Positions 8,394-17,696 of a DNA stretch of 28,153 bases are shown one piece after another. The DNA lies in the NCBI GenBank assembly GCA_007129085.1, contig SKWF01000238.1:1-28153 (forward strand), written 5' to 3'. The stretch's first letter is position 1; the number at the start of each line of letters is the position of its first letter. A program made the translations under genes and the position numbers. The notes beneath the pieces are model-generated. The model saw nothing but the letters and a program-made list of their open reading frames with translations. It did no database searches and was not told where the DNA came from. The DNA is from Balneolaceae bacterium. GTDB lineage: Bacteria; Bacteroidota; Rhodothermia; Balneolales; Balneolaceae.

Positions 8394-9281
8394 GTGAATG
8401 ATCAAAAAACATTACCCGCCAACATAAAAGTACTCATGTACCACCGAGTGCTAAAGAAAGAACCCATAAAGGAGAGTCGATGGCATTATGTAACAGTTTC
8501 AGCGTTCAAAAAGCAGCTGGCGATGATTGAAAGATTTGGGTACACACCAATCACCTTTTATGATTACCAACTTTACCTGGAAGATAAATTAACGCTTCCC
8601 GCCAAGCCCATTATTATCACCTTTGATGACGGGTATGTGGATACATATAAAAACGCCCTACCCATTTTAAAAGAGATGGATATGAAGGCGGTAATATTTG
8701 TGATGGGTAACCGGGAACTAAAACGAGCCCGCTGGGATGAGGTTTGCAAGGAGGATGAGTGTCCGCTAATGTCTGACGATCAAGTTCGGTCAGCATATGC
8801 TATGGGGATCGAAATAGGATCTCATTCGATGAATCATAAGAAACTCTCCACTCTTCAGCTCCACGAAGCAGAGCAGAGCATCAGAGATTCAAAAGCTATT
8901 CTTGAATCTATCTTGGAGCAACCTGTCTACACTTTTTCTTACCCATATGGCGATAAAAACAGAACGATAGAAAAGCTTGTGGAAAAGGCAGGCTATAAGT
9001 TTGCCTGCGGGGTTTATACAGGACCCCCAAAATTTGGTGAAACCACTTACGATTTCAGGCGGCTGGCGGTTAATCAACATTCACATCGGCTGAATTTTTT
9101 GCTGAAAATCATCGCCCCTTACGAGTACCTCGAGTCGTACTACCATCAATTTAAGAATGGAATTCAGCCAGCGGAATCCCCGTCAGAATTTATTGAAAGA
9201 GATGTGGTTTTAGATGGATCTAATGATCGAGTCCCATCAAAAAAGAGTGAAAACCACCATACATCATCAACCATTTTGTAA
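8394..9281 (+). CDS. Polysaccharide deacetylase (NodB homology, carbohydrate esterase 4)
   Basis: This 295-residue enzyme should remove N- or O-acetyl groups from a sugar polymer or precursor. The metal-dependent NodB core is intact: TFDDGY with D78 and D79, GSHSMNH with H144 and H148 as metal ligands, and SYPYG (about 183-187). No signal peptide or membrane helix is visible, so it would act on cytoplasmic intermediates, or leave by an unseen route. The GTG at 8394 is chosen because GAGAGA (8383-8388) precedes it by 5 bases. It starts a unit behind a sigma-54-like promoter, with the next gene 9 bases downstream. Confidence 0.87.
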   Translation: MNDQKTLPANIKVLMYHRVLKKEPIKESRWHYVTVSAFKKQLAMIERFGYTPITFYDYQLYLEDKLTLPAKPIIITFDDGYVDTYKNALPILKEMDMKAVIFVMGNRELKRARWDEVCKEDECPLMSDDQVRSAYAMGIEIGSHSMNHKKLSTLQLHEAEQSIRDSKAILESILEQPVYTFSYPYGDKNRTIEKLVEKAGYKFACGVYTGPPKFGETTYDFRRLAVNQHSHRLNFLLKIIAPYEYLESYYHQFKNGIQPAESPSEFIERDVVLDGSNDRVPSKKSENHHTSSTIL

Positions 9282-9290
9282 ACCTTATTT

Positions 9291-10421
9291 ATGAAAACAC
9301 TATACCTAATATCAAAAGGGTTAGACAAACTTTCCGAAAACGAAATGCGGGATCTTGAACGAGAGAATAAAATACCGAGGCACTCCCTCTTGGAAGATTA
9401 TATTTCTGCCGACCTGCTGGATGAAAGATACCTGGTAAACAAAACTCCAACGATCCGCAGGCAGCTATATAAGCTGTTGCCGGTATATGTTGCGCAACTA
9501 ATTGAAGCGCTATTCATTTTACACCGGTACGATATCATTTTATCGCACACGGAAAAAGCAGGGCTGCCACTCGCCTTGACGATGAAAATATTCGGCATCA
9601 ATAAACCACACGTTATCATCATATCTCGAATAACATCGGTAAATGAGAACAAATCCCGCCAAAAAATCTGGTTCTTAAAAAAGACGAAAGACTCTATTAG
9701 CAAAATCATTATCTGGTCGTCGATGCAGCGCAAAATTGCTATCGAAAAGCTTGGCGTACCTGCCGATAAAATAATTTTAGTTAAACGGGGAACCGATCAA
9801 AAATTTTGGAGGCCACAGCCACAATCTGCCAAACCCGATATGATCTGCGCGGCTGGAATGGAGGCGCGGGATTATCCAACGCTGATTGAGGCTCTTCGTC
9901 CGCTGAATATCCGTTGCCATATTGCCGTGGGGGCTTCGAGAGGTGAAATGTTCGACACCGTAAAAAAACTGTACGACATAAAAGATTTACCAAAATCGAT
10001 TACCGTGGGGCGCAAATCGCTGACTGAACTCAGAGATCTTTATACCCAAAGTCAATTTGTAGTAGTTCCCATAATGCAATCGGATTCAGATAACGGACTC
10101 ACCACCATTTTGGAAGCAATGGCAATGGGAAAGCCCGTAATCTGCAGCCGAACAGAGGGACAGATTGATGTTATTCAGGATGGAGTTACCGGTATTTTTG
10201 TGCCGCTGAATGACCCAATAAAAATGAGAGAAGCAATTTCAGAGCTCTGGAATGACCCTGAGAGGTGTGAAAAGATGGGCATTGAAGCCCGCAAATATAT
10301 AGAGGAAAACCATAGCCTCGAACAGTTTGCAGGTCACATCAAAAAAGAGATTGTGGATGTGGTAAGTACATCAAATATCAGAGAATCGTATTCCGGAAAA
10401 GAAGTAAACGTTGAGATATAA
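9291..10421 (+). CDS. Family GT4 glycosyltransferase, tandem paralogue 1
   Basis: This 376-residue GT-B enzyme begins MKTLYLISKGLDKLSENE. Its nucleotide-sugar domain holds VKRGTDQKFWRP (about 164-175), then TTILEAMAMGKPVICSRTEG with the family's conserved EAMAMGKPV stretch, and ends with YIEENHSLEQFAGHIKKEI, a common GT4 C-terminal helix. It is a close paralogue of the next gene over its whole length, most strongly in the C-terminal half. The donor and acceptor are unknown. There is no visible SD, but the ATG is 9 bases after the deacetylase stop and the N-terminus aligns with the paralogue. Confidence 0.85.
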   Translation: MKTLYLISKGLDKLSENEMRDLERENKIPRHSLLEDYISADLLDERYLVNKTPTIRRQLYKLLPVYVAQLIEALFILHRYDIILSHTEKAGLPLALTMKIFGINKPHVIIISRITSVNENKSRQKIWFLKKTKDSISKIIIWSSMQRKIAIEKLGVPADKIILVKRGTDQKFWRPQPQSAKPDMICAAGMEARDYPTLIEALRPLNIRCHIAVGASRGEMFDTVKKLYDIKDLPKSITVGRKSLTELRDLYTQSQFVVVPIMQSDSDNGLTTILEAMAMGKPVICSRTEGQIDVIQDGVTGIFVPLNDPIKMREAISELWNDPERCEKMGIEARKYIEENHSLEQFAGHIKKEIVDVVSTSNIRESYSGKEVNVEI

Positions 10422-10473
10422 CATAACTACAAGAAAGAGACTTAAAGATTAAAGAATGGCAAAGGGAGAAACC

Positions 10474-11580
10474 ATGAAAACACTATTTATCGTATCAAAA
10501 GGAATCGGCAAAAAGCCTGATGAAGTTATACGTCAACTCGAAGCTGAAGACAAGGAGCCACGCCTCTCTCTTATGGAAAAAGAACTTAATACTACCATAC
10601 TGGATGAGAGATACCTAGAAACCATCCCCAATAGTAGAAAACTGGCTTACAGCTTGCTCCCAATAGATTTGGTACTGTTTCTTGAGGCATGGGTAATCCA
10701 CAAGCAATTTGATGTGGTTATATCTTATTACGAGCGTGTTGGCTTCCCTTTCGCACTGCTTCAGAAGTTTAGGGGGTCAAACACTCCGCACATAGTGTTA
10801 ACCACCTGGTTTAGCTCATCGGAGAAGGCTTGGTTTCTTCAAAACATTCATGACCATCTTGCACAAATTATTACCTGGTCGTCTAATCAGTATGAGTTTG
10901 CAATAGAGCAGCTGCAAATTCCCCGCGAAAATATAAAGTTGATTAAAAGGGGCACTGACCAAAAATTTTGGCGGCCAATAAGTGCCGAAACCGATAGAAT
11001 TTGTTCGGTTGGAATGGAAATGCGCGACTATGCCACTCTAATTGATGCACTGAAAACTCTGAATATTTCATGCCATATCGCTACCGGAACATCAAGAGGG
11101 CAACTTTTTGATACCGTAAAAACGCTTTATGAGATAGACTGTATCCCCGGGCATGTGACGGTGGGATCGAAATCCACAACAAAACTTAGAGAGCTATACG
11201 CAAAATCCAGATTTGTAGTTGTGCCCCTGCTGCCAACAGATACTGATAACGGAATCACCACTATACTGGAAGCAATGGCAATGGGGAAACCCGTTATTTG
11301 CAGCCGAACAGAGGGACAAATTGATGTTATTCAGGATGGTGTTACAGGCATCTTTGTGCCGCCAAATGACCCAATAGCAATGAGAAAAGCCATTTTAGAG
11401 CTTTGGAATGACCCTGAAAAATGCCTTCAAATGGGCATTGAAGCGCGCAAATACATTGAGGAAAACCATACCCTTGAGAAATTTGTGGATGACATCAAAA
11501 AAGAGATTGAATTAATAATACAAGGAGCTCCACCGAAACCTCAATATGTGCCGAAAAAGCTACGTGTGGAGTCCAATTAA
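10474..11580 (+). CDS. Family GT4 glycosyltransferase, tandem paralogue 2
   Basis: This 368-residue GT-B enzyme begins MKTLFIVSKGIGK, aligned with the previous gene. I chose the ATG at 10474 over 10456 because GGGAG (10464-10468) is 5 bases before it and the paralogue starts at the same residue. Shared blocks include LIKRGTDQKFWRP and EAMAMGKPVICSRTEGQIDV. From 11268 to 11348 its DNA differs from 10112-10192 at only 7 of 81 positions, although the N-terminal halves are far more different. This is a tandem duplication, possibly with later gene conversion. Two such enzymes side by side may add related sugars in the repeat unit. Confidence 0.85.
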   Translation: MKTLFIVSKGIGKKPDEVIRQLEAEDKEPRLSLMEKELNTTILDERYLETIPNSRKLAYSLLPIDLVLFLEAWVIHKQFDVVISYYERVGFPFALLQKFRGSNTPHIVLTTWFSSSEKAWFLQNIHDHLAQIITWSSNQYEFAIEQLQIPRENIKLIKRGTDQKFWRPISAETDRICSVGMEMRDYATLIDALKTLNISCHIATGTSRGQLFDTVKTLYEIDCIPGHVTVGSKSTTKLRELYAKSRFVVVPLLPTDTDNGITTILEAMAMGKPVICSRTEGQIDVIQDGVTGIFVPPNDPIAMRKAILELWNDPEKCLQMGIEARKYIEENHTLEKFVDDIKKEIELIIQGAPPKPQYVPKKLRVESN

Positions 11581-11632
11581 GACCATGAGTAACAAAACAA
11601 AAACGTCTATAGTAATTTTAAAATCCTAAATC

Positions 11633-13363
11633 ATGAATCGAGCTGTTTACTTTATCGGTTTCCCTATAGTGCTTTACTGCCTGGTATTTATCACCGGCTG
11701 CATCCAAAACTCCCCCGAGAGCTTTATCTCTGTAAATCTTGTGGGGTACGACTCCTATAGCTCAAAACAAGCTTTCTTGGTAAATGCCGAGGCCGAGAGG
11801 TTTGAGGTCATACGTGTTGAAGATGAAAATGTAGCCTACTCGGGACCGCTTCAAACGACAATCGAACTAGATTCCGCCACCGGCGATCAACTTACAATTA
11901 TCGATTTTTCCGACTTTACCATTCCCGGCGAGTATAAAATCAAAACTGCAGGAACTCCCCCGGTTATATCGCACACATTCAGTATTAAAAAGAACCCCTA
12001 CGATGAAGCACTCCAAACCATATTAAAAAGTTACTACTACCACCGATGTGGCACACAGGTTAGAGGCGATCAAGAATGGGAGTATGAGACTTGCCACCTG
12101 GCAGACGCCCCGTTTTTTGATAACTCACAACAATTTAAAGAGGTAACCGGTGGCTGGCACGATGCCGGCGATTACAACAAGTTTTCAGGTAATACCGCCC
12201 TTAGCGCCGGTCTTTTGCTTTATGCCTACGAGCACAACCCATCAATTTTTGGTGATAACCAACTGCAAATTCCCGAGTCCGGCAATGGCACTCCCGACAT
12301 TTTAGATGAGATCTCCTGGGCAATGAAATGGCTGCTGAAAATGCAGCGAAGTGATGGCGCAGTCTATCACAAAGTTTCCCAGAAAAGGTGGATTGGGGAG
12401 TACCTTCCAAATACCGATCCATCTATTCGCTATATCTTCGGAATCAGTACGGCGGCAACAGCATCATTTACAGCATCATCAGCCCTCGGTTCACGAATTT
12501 TGGCTGATTTTAACCCTGAACTGGCCCAACGACTTTCCGGTGCTGCTAAAAACGCCTGGGAGTTTCTGGATCGAAACCCTCAAAACTATCCCGTTAACGG
12601 GTTTAAAAATCCCGAGGGTGTAACCGGTGGAGAGTATGGGGATCCATCTGACCTGGATGAACGACTCTGGGCTGCAATTGAACTATACAAGCTTACATCC
12701 GATGAGCGATATCTAAACTATTTCACCCGGCACTATATCGAATTAGACCTCTACAATATCCCCCCGATAAGCTGGCGAGATGCAAATAGCCTGGCACTCA
12801 ACGCTTTTTTATCCGCCGATATACCCGACCGATTTTTAGGCGATCGAAACCGTATTGAAACTGCCGTTATCCGGCATGCCGACCATATTCTGGATATTCA
12901 AAACTTAAATAGATACAAAAATCTGTTACACGACTCCCAATATTATTGGGGCTCAAACAGCGTGGGGCTCGCATACGCTTTCGACCTGATTCAGGCATAC
13001 AACATTACCGGAAATTTTAATTACAAAAACAGCGCTCTCGACCAGCTGCACTATGTGTTTGGCCGTAACCCGTTCAACCTGTCGCAGGTTACCGGGGTTG
13101 GTACAGCGGCTGTAAAACATCCGTACCATCAACTTTCCGAAGTCGGTTCATTTTCAAAACCCGTACCCGGAATGCTTGTTGGCGGCCCCAACAGTCATCT
13201 ATTGTTAAACGATAAAATTATATCCGACTATCCGGGCAAAAGCTACGAAGACAAGTTTAAAAACTACCTGGTTAACGAGCCGGCCATAAATTTTACAGCC
13301 ATTTTGGCCTACGTTACATCAGTGTTTTCAGCCTCTGAAGCTCCAATAAGCAAACAAACATAA
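11633..13363 (+). CDS. Glycoside hydrolase family 9 endoglucanase-like lipoprotein
   Basis: The 576-residue product has a lipoprotein signal (hydrophobic 4-20, lipobox ITGC with Cys23), so it is exported and lipid-anchored. An Ig-like CelD N-terminal domain (about 33-120; SVNLVGYDSYSSKQA is its typical opening) precedes the GH9 catalytic domain. The family motif GGWHDAGDYNKF (173-184) carries catalytic D177 and D180. The histidine region KHPYHQ has H496 and H499. The general acid region VNEPAINFTA has E549. All key residues are present, so an active beta-glucan-type hydrolase is likely. In this operon it probably trims, releases or clears the polymer made by the locus. Its substrate need not be cellulose. 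Confidence 0.88.
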   Translation: MNRAVYFIGFPIVLYCLVFITGCIQNSPESFISVNLVGYDSYSSKQAFLVNAEAERFEVIRVEDENVAYSGPLQTTIELDSATGDQLTIIDFSDFTIPGEYKIKTAGTPPVISHTFSIKKNPYDEALQTILKSYYYHRCGTQVRGDQEWEYETCHLADAPFFDNSQQFKEVTGGWHDAGDYNKFSGNTALSAGLLLYAYEHNPSIFGDNQLQIPESGNGTPDILDEISWAMKWLLKMQRSDGAVYHKVSQKRWIGEYLPNTDPSIRYIFGISTAATASFTASSALGSRILADFNPELAQRLSGAAKNAWEFLDRNPQNYPVNGFKNPEGVTGGEYGDPSDLDERLWAAIELYKLTSDERYLNYFTRHYIELDLYNIPPISWRDANSLALNAFLSADIPDRFLGDRNRIETAVIRHADHILDIQNLNRYKNLLHDSQYYWGSNSVGLAYAFDLIQAYNITGNFNYKNSALDQLHYVFGRNPFNLSQVTGVGTAAVKHPYHQLSEVGSFSKPVPGMLVGGPNSHLLLNDKIISDYPGKSYEDKFKNYLVNEPAINFTAILAYVTSVFSASEAPISKQT

Positions 13364-13385
13364 AATTAGTGATAATCCCACCTTC

Positions 13386-14585
13386 ATGACATTTCTAGAA
13401 ATTATATTCATCACCCTTTTAATTGTTATAGCACCTCTATTGCTATACCAGTTTTTATTAAGCCTCTTGGCACTCAATGCTAAAATCCTAACCACATTTG
13501 GCACGGAAAAAAACCGGCGATTTGCCATTATTATACCGGCTCATAACGAGGAGAAAATAATCTCCAAAACCATTTACAGTCTCTCGGCTTTAATCTACCC
13601 AAAGAAGCTGTACGATGTTTTTGTCATTGCCGATAATTGCAATGACAATACCGCTGATATTGCGCGATCTCTTGGCGTAACCGTACTGGAGCGTTTTCAT
13701 AGAACCCGAAAAGGAAAAGGATACGCGCTTCGCTGGGCTTTTAACAGGCTCTTAAACACCGATGAAACCTATGATGCCCTTCTGGTAGTAGATGCTGATA
13801 GCCTCATTTCAGGAAATTATCTTGAGGTGATGAACTACTATCTGGAGAAAGGAAGCGATGTAATTCAGAGTAACGACCAAGTACTTCCCGAACCGGGCAA
13901 CTGGAGTGTAGAAGCCACACAAATCGGCTTTTTGCTCTACAACTACGTAAAACCACTAGGGCGGAAAGTCCTTAATTTCAATATGGGTCTGCGAGGAAAC
14001 GGCATGTGTTTCCGGACTGAAGTTTTAAAAAAAATTCCATGGAAAGCATGGTCTTTAACCGAAGATGTAGAATATGGAATGATCTTAATGCTCAACGGCA
14101 TAAAAATTGATTTTGCGCCGGAAGCATCGGTACTGGCCCAAATGCCCATTGAGGCTTCAAACGCAGAATCGCAACGGGCGAGGTGGGAAATGGGCAGGTA
14201 TCAAATCATAAAAAATTACGCGCCAAAATTTTTGATGGAGTCACTTAAAAAACGCTCTGCCACCTATTTAGATGTCTTCTTAGATCTTATCACCCCGCCC
14301 TTTGTAAATGTTATGCTGGTAATTTCGTTGATCTTAACAGCCGCTGTAACCTTCTGGGCAGTAGGCGTTCTTTCAATTCTATACCCAATAATTTGGGCAC
14401 TTTTACTGGCCGTTGGACTACTCTACTTGTTCATAGGTCTCTATGTGGCCGGAGCCAATAAAGAGCTCTATAAATCGCTGCTGCGTATTCCCTCATACAT
14501 TTTTTGGAAAGTGAAACTGTATGGCAAAACAATCAAGAAAGGGAAAGAAGTACATTGGGTAAAAACAGAAAGAGATAACCAATAA
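13386..14585 (+). CDS. Membrane-bound family GT2 (cellulose-synthase-like) glycosyltransferase
   Basis: This 399-residue GT-A enzyme has an N-terminal helix (about 3-28), a cytoplasmic catalytic domain opening with IIIPAHNEE, and two or more C-terminal helices (about 300-360). The processive-type signature residues are present: DAD (136-138), TED (225-227) and QRARW (263-267). The length and layout fit poly-sugar synthases or dolichol-like GT2 enzymes smaller than full BcsA, and no PilZ domain is visible. It starts 22 bases after the GH9 gene. A GT2 of this kind next to a GH9 could make and trim the same beta-linked glycan. The donor is unknown. Confidence 0.85.
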   Translation: MTFLEIIFITLLIVIAPLLLYQFLLSLLALNAKILTTFGTEKNRRFAIIIPAHNEEKIISKTIYSLSALIYPKKLYDVFVIADNCNDNTADIARSLGVTVLERFHRTRKGKGYALRWAFNRLLNTDETYDALLVVDADSLISGNYLEVMNYYLEKGSDVIQSNDQVLPEPGNWSVEATQIGFLLYNYVKPLGRKVLNFNMGLRGNGMCFRTEVLKKIPWKAWSLTEDVEYGMILMLNGIKIDFAPEASVLAQMPIEASNAESQRARWEMGRYQIIKNYAPKFLMESLKKRSATYLDVFLDLITPPFVNVMLVISLILTAAVTFWAVGVLSILYPIIWALLLAVGLLYLFIGLYVAGANKELYKSLLRIPSYIFWKVKLYGKTIKKGKEVHWVKTERDNQ

Positions 14586-14597
14586 CTGTTATCTCTT
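14570..14597. terminator. Stem-loop between two convergent operons, overlapping a stop codon
   Basis: AAGAGATAAC (14570-14579) and GTTATCTCTT (14588-14597) form a perfect 10-bp stem with an 8-base loop. The TAA stop of the GT2 gene (14583-14585) lies in the loop. The GT2 gene and the minus-strand acyltransferase gene converge here with only 52 bases between them, so it can serve both directions. The stem is AT-rich and has no long U tract, so termination efficiency is uncertain. Confidence 0.5.
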
Positions 14598-14637
14598 ACT
14601 TACGCTATAAAGTTTCGGGTTGATGAACTCCCCAATT

Positions 14638-15798
14638 TCAGATAAGCCACAAATCTCCTTCAAACCGTGTCAAAAACACTCTGCCTGATTGCATCTCACA
14701 CTTCAAATCATCCCTCGAACTATGGATTAACGTCCACATTCGTCCGGGCATACAGAAGGCTTTTGTAGAAAATGAAGATCCCACTTGGCTCGGCATCAAT
14801 CGGCCAGAAAGTTCTACTCCTCCCATTGTATAAGCATGCCAAGTAAGCGTATTAAACAAATCCTCCTCTCTGCCGGGGATTGCAACTGCCTGAATCACCT
14901 CGCAAACATCACCTTTTTTTGAATAGTAGATGAACCACCCGAGGATATTTTTTTCATCATCCATTATTGCAATTTTATGCAGCAGTCCATTCCGTTTTTC
15001 GTCTTCTAACAGGGTAAACTTTTGCTCAATCTTTAACTGATCATACCGGGGAAAAACTGAATATCTGGACCGCACGCTGTCGAGCCCCTGTAGCAGAAGT
15101 TTTGGATGGAGGGGAACCAGGGTTAAACTTGGCTTAGATCTGTGAAAAATCGGAACTCTAAGTGTTCCTGCTGCAGCATCTGTTGCCCTGCCCGATAGAT
15201 GAAGTATATTTTGTAGCGGAGTTGCTACTTTTTTTAAAACCGGACGCAGCAGAAACGACGTTGGGCGCAGCGGCACCTTATAATAGATGCTCTCCCCAAC
15301 CACTGCTTCTCCACCCATACGGTCCCATAACTTCCGGGTAACGTCTATGGATCCATCAGCAAAAGAAAAATCTTGCGGACCTGACATAAATTTCTGGAGA
15401 AGCTTCAACGGAACAAGCCGGGCACGAGCTTTTTTGTCTGCCATCAAATGATAGCAGTTAGCTACCAATATTTTTTCTTCATTATAAAGAAATGTTGTGG
15501 TGGCCACTCCCAAAAAGCCATCTATTACTCCATCGGCATTTCGGCTTACAAGTGGCAGAATTGCAGGTACATTATACCTCTCCTGATCATATAATTTCTC
15601 TATTGTTTGCGTAAGATAATCTATGGAGAGGTCACCACTGACAGAGAAAGTTTTGCGAGAGAGCTTAGCAACTCCTTTTATATCCGAGTACGATAAGGGG
15701 CGAATTTCACCCTTGGTTGCTGTTTTCAAAGCACTCGGTTTCCCTATTGCATATGGCACTTTTTGACCCGGTTTTTTACCGTCAAACATTTCAAGCAT
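14638..15798 (-). CDS. GNAT-like acyltransferase of the adenylation/carrier cassette
   Basis: This 386-residue cytoplasmic protein appears to hold two GNAT-like halves. The first has IRPLSYSDIKGVAKLSRKTF, GFLGVATTTFL and a conserved-looking plain ending in VPLRP. The second has IAIMDDEKNILGWFIYY. I infer it transfers the aminoacyl or acyl group from the carrier protein encoded just upstream. Start choice: ATG at 15798 lies behind GGAGAG with 7 bases spacing and overlaps the carrier stop by 8 bases. An ATG at 15834 would overlap much more. Two-domain GNAT proteins of unknown substrate occur in capsule clusters; no exact function can be given. Confidence 0.6.
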   Translation of the reverse strand: MLEMFDGKKPGQKVPYAIGKPSALKTATKGEIRPLSYSDIKGVAKLSRKTFSVSGDLSIDYLTQTIEKLYDQERYNVPAILPLVSRNADGVIDGFLGVATTTFLYNEEKILVANCYHLMADKKARARLVPLKLLQKFMSGPQDFSFADGSIDVTRKLWDRMGGEAVVGESIYYKVPLRPTSFLLRPVLKKVATPLQNILHLSGRATDAAAGTLRVPIFHRSKPSLTLVPLHPKLLLQGLDSVRSRYSVFPRYDQLKIEQKFTLLEDEKRNGLLHKIAIMDDEKNILGWFIYYSKKGDVCEVIQAVAIPGREEDLFNTLTWHAYTMGGVELSGRLMPSQVGSSFSTKAFCMPGRMWTLIHSSRDDLKCEMQSGRVFLTRFEGDLWLI

Positions 15799-16048
15799 AT
15801 TTCTTCTCTCCAGGTATTTCTTCGATGCGCTCAACCATTTTGCATATCGTTTTTATCGACCTGTAATCTTCAATATCCAGCTCTTCGGGAGCTATGGTGA
15901 TGTTAAATCCCTCTTCCATCTCCATCATTAATTGTATGAGTGCCATCGAATCTAACAAGCCCGTTTCTATAAGGTCATGGTCTTCGGAAATGCGATCGAT
16001 TGTAAGTGATTTGCACACGATTGAAGTAACTTTTTCTCGATTTTTCAT
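15791..16048 (-). CDS. Acyl/peptidyl carrier protein (phosphopantetheine-binding)
   Basis: The 85-residue, acidic protein has the 4'-phosphopantetheine attachment motif GLLDSMALIQL, with Ser34 as the modified residue, and the usual four-helix pattern. It resembles stand-alone peptidyl carrier or DltC-type carrier proteins. It sits 61 bases after the adenylation gene and overlaps the acyltransferase gene, so it most likely carries the aminoacyl group made by the adenylation enzyme. A fatty-acid role is unlikely because no fatty-acid genes are nearby. It has no clear SD. Confidence 0.9.
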   Translation of the reverse strand: MKNREKVTSIVCKSLTIDRISEDHDLIETGLLDSMALIQLMMEMEEGFNITIAPEELDIEDYRSIKTICKMVERIEEIPGEKKYA

Positions 16049-16109
16049 AGTACGTACGCATAAATTTTAAATTGTTATAACAAAGGGCTGTCTCTTGATA
16101 GTGATTTAA

Positions 16110-17696
16110 TTACGTCTCAAACTTTTCAGACAATTTTTTTCGGTCAATTTTCCCATTTCCATTTCGGGGGAGTTTATCGTACTGTTGCCAAAATTGCGGC
16201 ATCATATAGGTGGGAATTTTGTCCATCAATTTCTTTTTAATATCAGGGGCCAAATCACCATTTCGTACAGCTGCCCCCACATATGCACAACCGATGGCTG
16301 TTCCCTCAAAACCATTTTTACGAACCGGAACAACGGCGTACTCTCTTAATACTTCGTTTTGGCCGAGTGCTGCTTCTATTTCTCCAAGCTCAATTCTGTG
16401 TCCTCTGCTTTTAATTTGATAATCGGAGCGGCCGTGAAAATAGATCAGCCCTTCGGTATCAAATGATGCCAGATCCCCGGTTTTATATATTCGCTGTTGT
16501 TCTCCGGCCGAATTCTTAAACCAAATAAATGCCGCGTCAGTTTTTACGGCATCTCGCCAATACCCGGGGCTCAACCCATCACCCGTGATGTATAGGTCCC
16601 CTTTTACTCCTGCGGATCGTATTGGCTGTAACTCATCATTCAAAATCAAAAGGTCTTCACCACCACAAGGCTCTCCAATCGGAATTTGTGTGGTTTCGTT
16701 GGGAATCTCTTTTACGGTATAATAGCTGCTTGCAATTGTTGCCTCCGTTGGCCCATATAGATTGGTAAACTCCACGTTCGGCAGGTTCTCCATCCAATAC
16801 TTTAAAGCCGGAAGCGGAAAAACTTCACCACACCAAATCAGCCGTTTTAAACTTGGGAAACCGCCTTCTGGAATAGCTTTGAATTTTGCCAGATAGCTTA
16901 ATGCCGATGGTACAGAAAACCATTGGTTTAGTTTATTATTTAGTATAAACTCAGTCAGCTTTTTGGGGTTTACACTGATTTCGGAAGGGACCAAATACAG
17001 GCGAGAGCCGGAGGCAAAAGCTCCGTACATATCATAAGTAGATAAATCAAAATGAAACGGGGAGTGACACGAAGTCCGTTCGCCTGCCCGCATATTGAAA
17101 TATTGCACCGCCCAATTAACAAACGTCTCCACGTTTTTATGGGTAATCACAACTCCTTTTGGATCCCCCGTGGAGCCGGAAGTAAACAGTATATGGGCAG
17201 GCGTGTTTTCATCCCGAACCACTTGGTGGGGAATATTCAACTGATCCTTAATATCCTCGTAACTGAACAGCGGCGGGGTGTCATCCGCATAAGCCATTGG
17301 CTCTTCAGACCACCAAACCCATGGAATAAAGCTCAAATCTTGTGCCACATAAATTAAATCCTGGAAACTATGTGTGGTAATATCATCTACAAATAACATG
17401 GCCGGATCTGATGATTTTATAATCTTAACAACCCTCTCAGCCGGGCTTTTATAATCCAGCGGCACATATACACCCCCGGCTTTACTAATTCCCAGCATAG
17501 CCATAACAGTTTTGGGGCTCTTCTCCATAAACAACCCAACCCGGTCACCCGGTTTTAGTCCACTTTCAATCAACTGCCCCGCAAGTTGATTACTCTCCTC
17601 CTCAAGCACTTCGTAGCTGATGTGCTCATCCCCAAGTGAGATGGCAATGTTTGAACCATACTTCTCTATTTTATCTCTCGACCAATCATATATCAT
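16110..17696 (-). CDS. Stand-alone amino-acid adenylation enzyme (NRPS A-domain / DltA-like)
   Basis: The 528-residue enzyme should activate an amino acid with ATP and load it on the neighbouring carrier protein. All core motifs are visible: A3 FTSGSTGDPKGV (171-182), A4 FDLSTYDMYG (216-225), A5 NLYGPTEAT (312-320), A7 YKTGD (404-408), A8 GRSDYQIKSRGHRIELGEIE (422-441) and A10 NGNGKIDRK with Lys516. The A4 aspartate (D217) fits alpha-amino-acid binding. The full specificity code cannot be read safely by eye. No condensation or thioesterase domain is attached. Its ATG shares a base with the TAA of the upstream monooxygenase gene, and GAGGG lies about 10 bases before it, so the two are translationally coupled. 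Confidence 0.9.
   Translation of the reverse strand: MIYDWSRDKIEKYGSNIAISLGDEHISYEVLEEESNQLAGQLIESGLKPGDRVGLFMEKSPKTVMAMLGISKAGGVYVPLDYKSPAERVVKIIKSSDPAMLFVDDITTHSFQDLIYVAQDLSFIPWVWWSEEPMAYADDTPPLFSYEDIKDQLNIPHQVVRDENTPAHILFTSGSTGDPKGVVITHKNVETFVNWAVQYFNMRAGERTSCHSPFHFDLSTYDMYGAFASGSRLYLVPSEISVNPKKLTEFILNNKLNQWFSVPSALSYLAKFKAIPEGGFPSLKRLIWCGEVFPLPALKYWMENLPNVEFTNLYGPTEATIASSYYTVKEIPNETTQIPIGEPCGGEDLLILNDELQPIRSAGVKGDLYITGDGLSPGYWRDAVKTDAAFIWFKNSAGEQQRIYKTGDLASFDTEGLIYFHGRSDYQIKSRGHRIELGEIEAALGQNEVLREYAVVPVRKNGFEGTAIGCAYVGAAVRNGDLAPDIKKKLMDKIPTYMMPQFWQQYDKLPRNGNGKIDRKKLSEKFET

Noticed and set aside
8381..8401. Six-codon ATG frame (MREYCE) overlapping the deacetylase start
   Set aside because: Very short, no SD of its own, and out of frame with the deacetylase; probably chance.
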